Shown: one piece after another, positions 22,849 to 34,049 of the stretch
Position numbering within the stretch: position 1 is the first letter of the stretch
Layout of the letters: every line of letters starts with the position of its first letter
The notes under the pieces: generated by a model
Seen by the model: only the letters and a program-made list of their open reading frames with translations
The model's database searches: none
Told to the model about the DNA's origin: nothing
NCBI GenBank assembly: GCA_021613375.1
Contig: CM038720.1
Span: 10,159,462-10,223,461, forward strand
DNA from: Megaleporinus macrocephalus
Lineage: Eukaryota; Chordata; Actinopteri; Characiformes; Anostomidae
Length of the DNA: 64,000 nucleotides
Direction: 5' to 3'
Position numbers and translations under genes: made by a program

Positions 22849-23432
22849 TTCACACTCTGTTCATACTCTGTTCATACTACTCACACTCTGTTCATACTCC
22901 TTATACTCTGTTCATACTCTCTTCATTCTCCTCACACTCTGTTCATACTCTCTTCATACTCCTCATACTCTGTTCATACTCTCTTCATTCTCCTCATACT
23001 CTGTTCATACTCTCTTCATTCTCCTCACACTCTCTTCATACTCCTCACACTCTGTTCATACTCCTTATACTCTGTTCATACTCTCTTCATTCTCCTCACA
23101 CTCTGTTCATACTCTCTTCATACTCCTCACACTCTGTTCATACTCTCTTCATACTCCTCACACTCTGTTCATACTCTCTTCATTCTCCTCATACTCTGTT
23201 CATACTCTCTTCATTCTCCTCACACTCTGTTCATACTCCTCATACTCTCTTCATACTCCTCACACTCTCTTCATACTCCTCACACTCTCTTCATACTCCT
23301 CATACTCTGTTCATACTCTGTTCATACTCCTCATACTCTCTTCATACTCCTCATACTCTCTTCATACTCCTTATACTCTGTTCATACTCTGTTCATACTC
23401 TGTTCATACTCTCTTCATACTCCTCATACTCT
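22849..23432 (+). repeat. Minisatellite, TTCATACTC-type units
   Basis: About 590 bp of pyrimidine-biased units, alternating CTCTGTTCATACT, CTCTCTTCATACT and CTCCTCACACT/CTCCTCATACT modules. Module order is irregular, giving a mixed higher-order pattern. Confidence 0.95.
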
Positions 23433-23989
23433 GTGTGGTGGTTTGTTGGGAGATGATGAACAGGTTAGCTGTGTAGATCTTTAACGGCTGTTTTCTTACA
23501 AAGTCTGTAAACTACTGTCTCCTGAGTAACGTCAGTCTTTTCGGATCCAGACCAGCTCCACACGAGTGAAGATGATCCTCGTCTAGGAGTTAAATCTAAG
23601 GAGGTAGACTGTAGACAAGGCTGGCGGTGTCTGAGTTTCTTCCCCTGGAGCAGTGTGTTCACTCTCTTTCAGCTTTAGGTGTGCTGTTTAGGCGACTATG
23701 CTAGCTTTAGCCTATGCTAGCTAACACACCGTATGGGCACTCTCAATGCGCACCCGCAGCAGCATGTACTAAAGCATGAAGTAGTGAACACGTCGAGGCA
23801 TTTTGATTGGTGTTTTTTTCCCCAGTCAGTAGAGTACTCGATAACGTCAGCTCGCGCATCGTTAACACGGCAATTAAGATAGTATTGTAGACGCTATATA
23901 TCGCACACCCCTACACATGACATGCAAAATTTTGTTTTTTTAAGCTTAAAACAGAAGAAAAAAAATAAAAATATGTACTATATATCATC

Positions 23990-24137
23990 ACAGTCCAAAG
24001 AAAAACAAGTAACTTTACAGGAGAGGACAAAAACCTTCTTAACTTTCAATGTAAGTAAATATAAAACCTGTGTATTACAAAGGACTTTGGAGCAATTCTA
24101 TTGGTCCAATCATTATGACATTAGAGTCAGACAATAT
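23990..24137 (+). repeat. Repeat G, copy (plus)
   Basis: Contains CAGTCCAAAGAAAAACAAGT, AACTTTACAGGAGAGGACAA, TTTCAATGTAAGT and ATTGGTCCAATCATTATGA, in the order shared by the family. Confidence 0.7.
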
Positions 24138-24737
24138 AAATGACATCTTCTTTGTTCACACTGTGGTTGATGATATGCAGTTGTTTATAATATCTACACC
24201 ACACTCTAGAGGAGAAAACGTGAAGCAATTGTTCACAATGGCCATAGCATATCTTCATCTCGCCAGCCCCTACCAGGTGCAGTCACAACCTCTAGTGTTG
24301 TAATCATTAGCAACAGGTCATTCAATTGGTCAACACCTCTGACAGGTTTACCAAGCCTAAAGCTCGAGTTTGACTCCAACCTAAACAACAGTCTACCAAT
24401 TCAAACATACATCATTTTTCATTTAACCTACACGGTGTTGATCAGCCAAGACACATTAGGTAGCCCCCAAAAAATGATTACCTCCTAATCACATTAGCCC
24501 TGGGGGTCGAAAGATTAATCACATTTAAAGAGAGGGCAATTTTCAAATCACGTGAGCGGCAATTATTTTAATTATAACCCACGTCATCCAAAAATGTCTT
24601 GGGATGTTTTAAAAGTGGAAGTATAACCCAATAACACAGAGCTGGTCTGAGCTGCCTGTAGACGAGTTTGGACCAATCACAGGCGACCAAATCTCTCTTC
24701 TGGCACACCATATTACGGAGCCTCAAGCCAAGTAAAA
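24138..24737. other. No recognised gene
   Basis: Mixed sequence. 24460-24600 has several TAAT/ATTA motifs of the kind found in homeodomain-bound elements, but this is weak evidence. Confidence 0.3.
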
Positions 24738-24990
24738 AGTGGATATTGTCACTCTCCAAAGAAAAACAAGGACCTCCAACCTGGCAACTTTACAGAAGAG
24801 GCCAAAAACTGCCTTTACTTTCAATGTAAGTCAATGGAACCAGAAAACTTCCCGTTTCTACTGGTCCAGTCATCATGAAACTTTGAAAAGAACATCAGAA
24901 CTTTCAAAAGAGCAGCTGTCGTGTTCATACGGTGCAGGAAAATAAGAATGGACTGAAACGGAGACACAGGTTTTTCTTTGTACGGTGACG
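24738..24990 (+). repeat. Repeat G, longest copy
   Basis: Runs from GATATTGTCACTCTCCAAAG through CAACTTTACAGAAGAGGCCA, TTTCAATGTAAGTCAATGGA and TGGTCCAGTCATCATGAAA to TTTTTCTTTGTACGGTGACG. The two ends (TTGTCACTCTCCAAAGAAAA and TTTTCTTTGTACGGTGACGA) are inverted repeats of each other, so G may be a TIR element of about 250 bp. Confidence 0.7.
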
Positions 24991-26117
24991 ATATTCAGGA
25001 AAATACAGGCCTGAACATGAACGTATAGAAAATAACCACAATCTAAAACCCCTGCAAGTCGTCCAGCCCCTACGCAGCTCCAGTGCATGCTTTGGCGGAC
25101 CGACTACATTTGGCTAATGGGAAAAGGGTGTAAATGGGATTTTGGAGCACCGCATTCCTGCTAGACCCCTGCTAACTCTGTCTATCTTCGCACGACAGAT
25201 CGTGAACTTGTTATTCTCCCCCCTCCAAAAAGGCATCAGCGAGCACCTGAACTAACAGTAGCAGGCCCCAACTGTGGCATCTGCTCAGTGACTCCCATAA
25301 CCTTTTGACTCTGACCTCTGGAGTCTCTCCTTATTGACCGAAGCAGCAGGAAACCTCATGATAACAATAAACATGACAGTCCAAAATCCATGGCTGTCAT
25401 TTGACATCACTGGATTTTGGATGTTTCGTCTCTTTTTTTCCAGCCTGTCCGTGAACTAAGGCAAAAAAAGAGAGACACAGAAAGACAGAGAGAGAGAGAC
25501 ACAGAGAGGGGACAACTTATACTTTATATCTCACCACATTTCCAATGTCTGACCCTGCTCCACTTTAACCCAGTGAGCTGCTACAGCTTCACTCCTACCC
25601 GTCCCAGCACTCCAGAGCAAAGTAGAGGCAGAAACACTGAATGCCACGACTGATCAGACACTGCAGGTCGCACTGACTGGGTTCCAGTGATAATCAACAA
25701 GCAAGACAAGGACACGAGAAATGCACGAGCTGCCATATATCACCAATATAGTGAATAAGAACCAAGGCTGTAATAACGTTGCAATAACGTTAGTACTTTT
25801 TCAAAACAAACAAAAAAAACAGAAAAAATCAACTCAAGAGAGTGGAAGTCAGCCAGAACTGGACTTTTGCTTTAGGTGAAACACATTCACAGCCCTTGCA
25901 GGCAAAATAGCCCAGTTTTTTTGTCCACCCTTCTTCTCACAGACGAGAAAAGAAAATGAAGGCAGCAACATTAGCATGGAAATACAGCACAAAATGGAAA
26001 CTAATGGCGTGTCTGGTTCGCTTTCTTCGACATTTCCAGTCACATTTCGCGCGAACGTGGACCAAATAATAAAAAAAAGAGCACGACACAATTTCTCAAG
26101 ACAGCTTCCACACTTAC
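24991..26117. other. No recognised gene
   Basis: Mixed sequence with a short GA-rich stretch at 25470-25510. If the minus-strand exon at 26118 is real, this is the start of its first intron. Confidence 0.35.
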
Positions 26118-26300
26118 CTGCTGCTAAACCTAAACCCCTTCTCCTTCTCCTCCTCCGACAAACCGACGTGGGGGAAATCCTTCAGCAAAGTCTTCTGACT
26201 GACAGGCTTTAAGTGTCCCTTCGCACGTAAGAGCTCGTTTTAGCTACTCGGTAGGAGGGAAAAAACGATATGTCAGTCCAAAAGACGAGTCCAAAAGGAA
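26118..26300 (-). other. Candidate non-coding first exon
   Basis: On the minus strand the sequence GCAGCAG|GTAAGTG gives a near-ideal splice donor with the exon ending at 26118. No ATG occurs in the 180 bases upstream of it, which would suit a 5' UTR exon. The exon is purine-rich near the donor (GGAGGAGGAGAAGGAG) and lies at the edge of a CpG-rich, CCAAT-containing block. The transcription start is not defined and no downstream exon was recognised, so the gene is unknown. Confidence 0.4.
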
Positions 26301-26760
26301 CACAAAAACGACCCCCGGGTCTGGGACGGAGGCTCGCCGGGCTCCGCGCCCCTTCTCTCGGCTGTGACTGAATTCGTTTGCCGCTCTCGGAATCCCCTTA
26401 GCTGTGGCGAAACCGTCGGGCGATTTTGTTTCCCACCCGCATTTCGGAAAGGCCCGCCCTCCCTGCGCTGCGGTTGGACAGTGCGAGCTCGCGTTGTGTG
26501 CTCCGATTGGCTAACGGCGTTCCCGCCTGCGCTACGATAGGCTAGGAGCGTATGCACACAAGCTGTCCCCAGATTTGGTGAGAATGAACTACCAGCCAAT
26601 TCCGGCTCAGGTGCCGGGAGCACGGCTGGCCAATCAAATTGCAAGGGAGGCGGGAGTTTTAGGAAAACGGGTGGGAAAACAGAAAAACCGCTGCAATGTA
26701 CAACTCCTCCCAGACAGCGGCCTTAAAGGTGCAGAGAAGTGCTCCGACCCGAACTGCTGA
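26230..26760 (-). promoter_or_regulatory. Candidate CpG-island promoter with CCAAT boxes
   Basis: CpG-dense relative to its surroundings, from about 26280 to 26660. ATTGG at 26506-26510 (CCAAT on the minus strand) lies in CGATTGGCTAAC; CCAAT occurs on the plus strand at 26596-26600 and 26630-26634. Such NF-Y-type sites are common in housekeeping promoters. The minus-strand donor at 26118 suggests leftward transcription, though the block could be bidirectional. Open frames here (26273-26644 minus, 26575-26760 plus) show no known domain. Confidence 0.45.
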
Positions 26761-27011
26761 GAGAGACTGTGTCCCGACACTGTGCTCCACACAAGAAATA
26801 AAGTTAAAGCCTCTTTATTATTTAGGTGTGTGATACAGAGTGCTAACACTGGGAGTGTTTATACATAACCCCCAGATGTAAAGGAGTGGTTCAGCAAAAA
26901 AATCAAAGGCTAACGATGCTAACATATACTAGAAATCAATAGTCACCCAAATCTTTTCTGGCCATGTTCTCATTACAAGCTTTACTGATATTTTTTGCTT
27001 ATTTTGTGCTC
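26761..27011. other. Flank of promoter-like block
   Basis: Contains AATAAAG at about 26797 and AT-rich sequence; nothing else recognised. Confidence 0.3.
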
Positions 27012-28805
27012 TCCTCCACTGACCCTCACTGCTGTTCCTTTCCTCCACTGACCCTCACTGCTGTTCCTTTCCTCCACTGACCCTCACTGCTGTTCCTTTC
27101 CTCCACTGACCCTCACTGCTGTTCCTTTCCTCCACTGACCCTCACTGCTGTTCCTGTCCTCCATTGACCCTCACTGCTGTTCCTGTCCTCCTCTGGCCGT
27201 TCTTCTCCTCCACTGACCCTCACTGCTGTTCCTGTCCTCCTCTGGCCGTTCTTCTCCTCCACTGACCCTCACTGCTGTTCCTGTCCTCCTCTGGCCGTTC
27301 TTCTCCTCCACTGACCCTCACTGCTGTTCCTTTCCTCCACTGACCCTCACTGCTGTTCCTGTCCTCCACTGACCCTCACTGCTGTTCCTGTCCTCCTCTG
27401 GCCGTTCTTCTCCTCCACTGACCCTCACTGCTGTTCCTCTCCTCCACTGACCCTCACTGCTGTTCCTCTCCTCCACTGACCCTCACTGCTGTTCCTTTCC
27501 TCCACTGACCCTCACTGCTGTTCCTTTCCTCCACTGACCCTCACTGCTGTTCCTTTCCTCCACTGACCCTCACTGCTGTTCCTTTCCTCCACTGACCCTC
27601 ACTGCTGTTCCTGTCCTCCATTGACCCTCACTGCTGTTCCTGTCCTCCTCTGGCCGTTCTTCTCCTCCACTGACCCTCACTGCTGTTCCTGTCCTCCTCT
27701 GGCCGTTCTTCTCCTCCACTGACCCTCACTGCTGTTCCTTTCCTCCACTGACCCTCACTGCTGTTCCTGTCCTCCATTGACCCTCACTGCTGTTCCTGTC
27801 CTCCTCTGGCCGTTCTTCTCCTCCACTGACCCTCACTGCTGTTCCTGTCCTCCTCTGGCCGTTCTTCTCCTCCACTGACCCTCACTGCTGTTCCTTTCCT
27901 CCACTGACCCTCACTGCTGTTCCTGTCCTCCTCTGGCCGTTCTTCTCCTCCACTGACCCTCACTGCTGTTCCTTTCCTCCACTGACCCTCACTGCTGTTC
28001 CTGTCCTCCTCTGGCCGTTCTTCTCCTCCACTGACCCTCACTGCTGTTCCTCTCCTCCACTGACCATCACTGCTGTTCTTCTCCTCCACTGACCATCACT
28101 GCTGTTCCTCTCCTCCACTGACCATCACTGCTGTTCCTCTCCTCCACTGACCATCACTGCCGTTTCTCTCCTCCACTGACCATCACTGCTGTTCCTCTCC
28201 TCTACTGACCGTCATTGCGTTTCTTCTCCTCCATTGACCATCACTGCTGTTCCTCTCCTCCACTGACCGTCACTGCTGTTCCTCTCCTCCAATGACCATC
28301 ACTGCCGTTTCTCTCCTCCACTGACCATCACTGCTGTTCCTCTCCTCTACTGACCCTCATGGCGTTTCTTCTCCTCCATTGACCATCACTGCTGTTCCTC
28401 TCCTCTGCTGACCGTCACTGCTGTTCTTCTCCTCCACTGACCGTCACTGCTGTTCTTCTCCTCCACTGACCATCACTGCTGTTCCTCTCCTCTGCTGACC
28501 GTCACTGCTGTTCTTCTCCTCCACTGACCGTCACTGCTGTTCTTCTCCTCCACTGACCGTCACTGCTGTTCCTCTCTTCCGCTGACCATCACTGCTGTTC
28601 CTCTCCTCTACTGACCCTCATGGCGTTTCTTCTCCTCCATTGACCATCACTGCTGTTCCTCTCCTCTGCTGACCGTCACTGCTGTTCTTCTCCTCCACTG
28701 ACCGTCACTGCTGTTCTTCTCCTCCACTGACCGTCACTGCTGTTCTTCTCCTCTGCTGACCGTCACTGCTGTTCTTCTCCTCTGCTGACCGTCACTGCTG
28801 TTCCT
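27012..28805 (+). repeat. 29-bp minisatellite
   Basis: About 60 units of the type TCCTCCACTGACCCTCACTG + CTGTTCCTT. Left part (to about 28050) mixes ACCCTCACT units with a CTCTGGCCGTTC variant block; right part uses ACCATCACT and ACCGTCACT variants. The minus-strand 101-codon frame at 27784-28089 is a repeat artefact. Confidence 0.97.
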
Positions 28806-29069
28806 AAGGGGGACATAGCTAGTTAAGGTGAAGATGACTAAGGGGGACATGGCTGGTTAAGGTGAAGATGACTAAGGGGGACATAGCTAGTTAAGGTGAA
28901 GATGACTAAGGGGGACATAGCTAGTTAAGGTGAAGATGACTAAGGGGGACATGGCTGGTTAAGGTGAAGATGACTAAGGGGGACATAGCTGGTTAAGGTG
29001 AAGATGACTAAGGGGGACATAGCTGGTTAAGGTGAAGATAGCTGGTTAAGGTGAAGATGACTATGGGGG
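28806..29069 (+). repeat. 34-bp minisatellite
   Basis: About seven units of CTAAGGGGGACATAGCTAGT + TAAGGTGAAGATGA, with CTAG/CTGG variants. It starts at the last base of the 29-bp array with no spacer. Confidence 0.95.
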
Positions 29070-29249
29070 ACATAGTGTAGTGTAGTGGTTGACACAGTGT
29101 AGTGACACAGTCAATCATTATTAAAGAGCTGATCTCCTGCAGCACTACACAATAGACTTGTGAGCATCTCTGGTGTTGGCTGATGCTACTCTGATGGGAT
29201 TGGTGGTCCAGATTGGTACATGCTTGGCTCAGTTTCTGATGAAAGATCA
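29070..29249. other. Short spacer
   Basis: Contains two TAGTGTAGTG-like repeats near 29080-29105; nothing else recognised. Confidence 0.4.
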
Positions 29250-30755
29250 TCCATCCATTACCTTCCGCTTTATCCCGCTAGTCAGGGTCACCGTAGCCAA
29301 TCCCAGCATCATCGGGCGAAGGCGGGGTACATCATGGGCAGGTTGCCAGTCCATCATCATCATATGGCTAACATACACTCACACCTACAGGCAATTTAGA
29401 GTGATCAATTAACCTCACGTGTATGTCTTTGGACATGTCAAGCACTCAGGCACGGGGAGAACATGCACACTCCACACAGAACAGCCCGGACCAGGAATAC
29501 AACCCGGGCTTGCTGTGAGGCTACAGTGCTGACCACTACACCACCATACTGACCACTACACCACCATACTAACCACTACACCACCATACTGACCACTACA
29601 CCACCATACTAACCACTACACCACCATACTGACCACTACACCACCGTACTAACCACTACACCACCGTACTGACCACTACACCACTGTACTAACCACTACA
29701 CCACCGTACTAACCACTACACCACCATACTAACCACTACACCACCGTACTAACCACTACACCACCATACTAACCACTACACCACCGTACTAACCACTACA
29801 CCACCATACTAACCATTACACCACCATACTAACCACTACACCACCGTACTAACCACTACACCACCATACTAACCATTACACCACCATACTAACCACTACA
29901 CCACCGTACTAACCACTACACCACCATACTAACCACTACACCACTATACTAACCACTACACCACCATACTAACCACTACACCACCGTACTAACCCCTACA
30001 CCACTATACTAACCATTACACCACCGTACTAACCCCTACACCACCATACTAACCACTACACCACCGTACTAACCACTACACCACCATACTAACCCCTACA
30101 CCACTATACTAACCATTACACCACCATACTAACCATTACACCACCGTACTAACCACTACACCACTATACTAACCACTACACCACCGTACTAACCCCTACA
30201 CCACTATACTAACCACTACACCACCATACTAACCACTACACCACCGTACTAACCCCTACACCACTATACTAACCACTACACCACTGTACTAACCCCTACA
30301 CCACCATACTAACCACTACACCACCGTACTAACCACTACACCACCGTACTAACCACTACACCACCGTACTAACCACTACACTACCATACTAACCCCTACA
30401 CCACCGTACTAACCACTACACCACCATACTAACCACTACACCACCGTACTAACCCCTACACCACTATACTAACCACTACACCACTGTACTAACCCCTACA
30501 CCACCATACTAACCACTACACCACCATACTAACCACTACACCACCGTACTAACCACTACACCACCGTACTAACCACTACACCACCGTACTAACCACTACA
30601 CCACCATACTAACCACTACACTACCATACTAACCCCTACACCACCGTACTAACCACTACACCACCGTACTAACCCCTACACCACTATACTAACCATTACA
30701 CCACCATACTAACCACTACACCACCGTACTAACCACTACACCACTGCGCCCTAAT
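29250..30755 (-). mobile_element. V-SINE copy with expanded head
   Basis: On the minus strand, from right to left: a 5' terminus (GGGCGCAGTGG at 30741-30751), the tandem 20-bp array, then a B-box-like zone near 29500, the central domain at about 29400-29490, and the tail with GATGGATG at 29250-29265. The array sits where the tRNA-like head should be, so the head itself has been amplified. Excluding the array the SINE is about 290 bp. Target duplication not resolved. Confidence 0.85.
29531..30745 (-). repeat. 20-bp minisatellite array 1 (SINE-head derived)
   Basis: About 61 head-to-tail units of AACCACTACACCACCATACT, all exactly 20 bp with substitutions only (CAT/CGT, ACT/CCT, CAC/CAT variants). 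Reverse complement of the unit contains TGGTGTAGTGG, matching the pol III A-box consensus TRGYNNARNNG. The SINE-proximal units carry GACC instead of AACC. Confidence 0.97.
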
Positions 30756-32050
30756 CAAAGTCTTACCTCCTAAATGATTGAGTTAAAGTTTATAAACTGT
30801 ACATTAATTTACTGTAAGTATATTTCTCCATTTGCACTTCACACTTCCTTTAACTCGATATCAAAGAAGGACTCAGTGTGGTCAGCTGGTACCAGCTGCT
30901 ATGAACTTACACTGAGTGATAAATCAAAAACTCTTGGCACAAGTGAAATGGGAATACCTTCCACCTGAGCTAAAGGGCTAATTTAGCCAAACTCCTGCAT
31001 GATTAAACGGCTGAGATGTAAACATATTAATTCAGAGTGGTTTGTTGTGTAATGGTGTAAAAGTGGTGGTGAGAGGAAGCCTCTAACAGCGTTCTGCCAT
31101 AAAGCTCTTACAGAAAATGGTTATGAATACACTGCTTGATGCTTGATACGTTGCTTTACTACAGTATTATAACAAAGGTTTGCATTTATTTCAGTCTATT
31201 TACGGGGAAGGGATACATGAAAGATATTCTAAATCAAAATAATCAAAATATTTTACCACCAGTAAGTAGTACAAATGTTTTGGGCACTTGGGGACATTAT
31301 TATATTTAAAAAGCTATTGTTTCCAGACAGAAAGCTTTTATTTGCTCAGTAAACACTTGATTATTGAAATATTAACAGTATTAATAGAGTAAGTAATGCT
31401 TTTACATACATCAATGTGTTGATTTAACCCTTTCCAGGCTTCTCTTTAGGGAACCAACCCAGTATTATTTAAAGTTCTCATCTAATACCTGCTTTGACTG
31501 CTCAGTACTTCATTAAGCTAAATCAAGATTGCTGCTGAAGGAACTGAATACATTCATACGTCTGGGGCGTCCAGGAGAAATCTGGAACTACACTTTGTTC
31601 TTCAAACTGGAGCTCAAGATATGATCTACTTCTCTCACAATAACATATTCATGTTACTTTGTATTGTATTTATGATGATCTGGTGTTCTTACTGGTGAAA
31701 ATACACTTATTGATAAAATAAAGGCTTTTAAACAATCTTAGGTACCTCAGACGTTTACACAGCAGTGTATAAAACCTCATGGAGGTTTGAATAGTAGGTA
31801 AAACAGTTATGGTGCTGTATACATGGTGATCTCTGGTTCCTATCAACACCACTGTAAAGAAATCTGAGTCAGTAAGTTTGAACCATTTTAAATCCAACCT
31901 CTCTGAATGACTTTGTTTACATCTCAGCCACTGAATCACACAGACTTAATGAGTAGAGTTAAACCTATCAGCCTGTACACATACCACAAAGACATCAGCC
32001 TCCACTGTAGAGCAACGAAGCACCAGACTAATAGACACACAGTCAAAGCT
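30756..32050. other. No recognised feature
   Basis: AT-rich single-copy-looking sequence; short frames at 30774-30968 and 31670-31939 have no motif. Confidence 0.4.
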
Positions 32051-32530
32051 TTCAGCTTATGCTATTAAATATAATTGAGTGACAAACACATGTTGCGCTT
32101 CTGTGATCCTCTCCGCCTTTTGAAAAGGGGGTCACGGAGGGGGGGCGCCGGGCCCCCGATCCGAGCGTTATCTGGCCAAGCTGACTTCTGAACTCAAGTG
32201 ACCTTTCATCTTTGAACTCCGACCTCGGATGCCACATGAATGGAGATACAATATCCTCCCTTTCATTCCTCCCCCAGCTAGCCGCCTGACCTTTGCCCCC
32301 GCAGCTTTTCACAGAACTGTGGTTCATGGAACTTCAGCCTTTGACCTCCGAACAGAGGAGCATGTGTGCTTTTTTCCTCTTGTAAAGAGGTTCAGAGATT
32401 TTACAGCTATCCTGTACATTGACCACTGAGCCCACAGCTTTTTCGGAGGATTATAACAAGGCCGTCCTGCTTTTTACACTGCGCGCTGTTTAAGTGGGCT
32501 TGGGGGAGGGTGGGCTTACAACATAGACTC
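32051..32530. other. Possible regulatory block with nuclear-receptor half-sites
   Basis: GTGACCTTTC (32200), CCTGACCTTTGCCCC (32285) and CTTTGACCTC (32340) are AGGTCA-type half-sites on the minus strand within 150 bp. 32130-32160 is G/C-rich. No exon is seen. Confidence 0.35.
32287..32299 (-). promoter_or_regulatory. DR1 motif (HNF4/RXR type)
   Basis: TGACCTTTGCCCC is the reverse complement of GGGGCAAAGGTCA, a textbook direct repeat spaced by one base, bound by HNF4 or RXR heterodimers. Function is inferred from the motif only. Confidence 0.4.
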
Positions 32531-32641
32531 GCACTGGGATTGTGGACATGCTGGAGTACTGTATTGCTTTATTGGACATAAGTAGAGTACACTGATTCAG
32601 TTTCCAGTCAAAAGAGCCAATAAGTATTAATACGTAATAAG

Positions 32642-33554
32642 TAGAGATGGACCGATCAGCGTTTTTGAGGACGATTCTGATCGTCGATCAACGCGATTGG
32701 CCGATAGCCGATACCGATAGAGGGCGGGGCTGTATGCCACGGCAGGGCTACATGTACTTATTTTAGCGTGAGCAAGTCATGAAACATGGTCTAAACTGGT
32801 TTATTACCATTTTTAATGAGCTCATGTGAAACAGCATAATATTTTTAACAAAATTAACAGTAAATAAACAAAGTAAATCAGACTAATATCCCTAAAACTG
32901 CAATCATTACATTTAGACCCTTAATTTAAAACAAAAAAAGCTAATTAAATAAATTCAGTCAAAACTGCAGTCATTAAACGCAGACTCTGTTATTTTAAAC
33001 TAAATCTGTAATCATTAAATGTAGATCTTGAATTTCTGCTGCTGTTCTGTTCGTACCGGTCAGATCTGGTCTGTATGGTGTTCTGGGTTGTTTGTTTTGT
33101 GTTAGCTGTGTGTGCTAGCTCTGCTGTTTGCTGATACTCACTGTATTCAGCCGCTGGTGTTCTCTTAAAAACTGTATCAGATTAGTAGTGTTAAAAGTTT
33201 TTGTCTTGGTTCCCCAACGAGACACGGTTAATTTTATAGATTTTAAAAACTCTCTGGATGAGTCTGTGTCACACACGGCAACAAGCTGCCAGACAGACGC
33301 AACTCAACGCAAAGGAAAACTTGTGAGGTGCGCCGCTTTAGTCAGTCTGTGGAAAATGAAAGGGTATGTGTTTCCACCTAGTGGTTCAGATAGGAATGGC
33401 AAGGAGCTGGCCGGAGGGGGTTTCAACGAAACGCTAGCTGGAAATACAGAAATTAGGCTCATTTGTTGATCGGCTCTCGGGATCGGCTAAATTGGATATT
33501 TTGATTAAAAATCGGCCGATACCGATACATAGCCAATCAGTCTTTCCATCTCTA
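32642..33554 (+). mobile_element. hAT-like family B, longest copy
   Basis: 913 bp. Ends TAGAGATGGACCGATCAGCG and CAATCAGTCTTTCCATCTCTA. Perfect 8-bp target duplication GTAATAAG at 32634-32641 and 33555-33562. The 113-codon frame at 33128-33469 is inside the element but shows no hAT domain. This is the best template for the family consensus. Confidence 0.95.
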
Positions 33555-33562
33555 GTAATAAG

Positions 33563-34049
33563 TGTCCATTTCTGAAGAGATGATAGATATAAGGTATTTC
33601 TATTGTATAAGGAAAGGTAAACAAACAAAAACTAATAGAAAACGAGACTCCTAATAACCACCTGGAAGACCTGGTAGACCACCATAACTCTCACCATCAG
33701 ATAAACGGTATTTAAAGCTTTCGTCTTTGAAAGAAAGTCGAAAATCGAGCTCCACTCTTGCTTGAGAGCTGTGAACGTCCACAGGTGTTTCTGTCCATCT
33801 TTCCACGGTGAGAAGGCAACTGAACTCCACAAGGACAGCTGATTGGATGTGTAGCTGTTAAGAAGCTCCTACCGACAGCGATTTGATCTACGATCCCTTT
33901 ACACATGAACATATGAACCTGAAGTGCCTGTGGCGCAACCCGCTCCTCTCAAAATGAACTACTCTCCGAATTTTCTTTACTCCAGTCAACGTGACGTTCA
34001 GCTACTGCAGCTGGTGACGGTTGTCTGAAGTGACTGCCTGCTGCAGAGT
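33563..34049. other. Contains one half of a dispersed repeat pair
   Basis: 33640-33830 read on the minus strand (GATGGACAGAAACACCTGTG followed further on by TACCAGGTCTTCCAGGTGG) resembles 62095-62230. Rest unrecognised. Confidence 0.4.
33640..33830 (-). repeat. Dispersed repeat, copy 1
   Basis: Shares GATGGACAGAAACACCTGTG and a later CCAGGT motif with 62095-62230. The frames it supports in the two copies differ, so coding origin is uncertain; it may be a piece of a retroelement. Confidence 0.45.

Larger units (their letters stand above)
22507..23913. mobile_element. Composite hAT-like element carrying a minisatellite
   Basis: 1,407 bp. Ends TAGGGTTGTGCGATATTAAC and TATATCGCACACCCCTA are inverted repeats. 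Flanks CGCATGAT (22499-22506) and CACATGAC (23914-23921) match at 6 of 8, both differences being transitions. Inside are a V-SINE tail fragment and a long CTCTGTTCATA-type tandem array. The 218-codon frame over the array is a repeat artefact; no transposase is present. Confidence 0.75.

Noticed and set aside
22828..23484. 218-codon frame rich in Ser, Tyr, His and Leu
   Set aside because: Translation of the TTCATACTC-type tandem array; the periodic peptide is an artefact.
26575..26760. 61-codon plus frame in the CpG block
   Set aside because: No domain and frames are open on both strands, as expected in GC-rich promoter DNA.
27784..28089. 101-codon minus frame with repeated SGGEERPEEDRNSSEGQW-type blocks
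   Set aside because: Arises from the 29-bp minisatellite; 29 is not a multiple of three and the frame survives only through variant combinations.
33128..33469. Transposase of hAT family B
   Set aside because: 113 codons with no hAT or zinc-finger motif; the element is non-autonomous.
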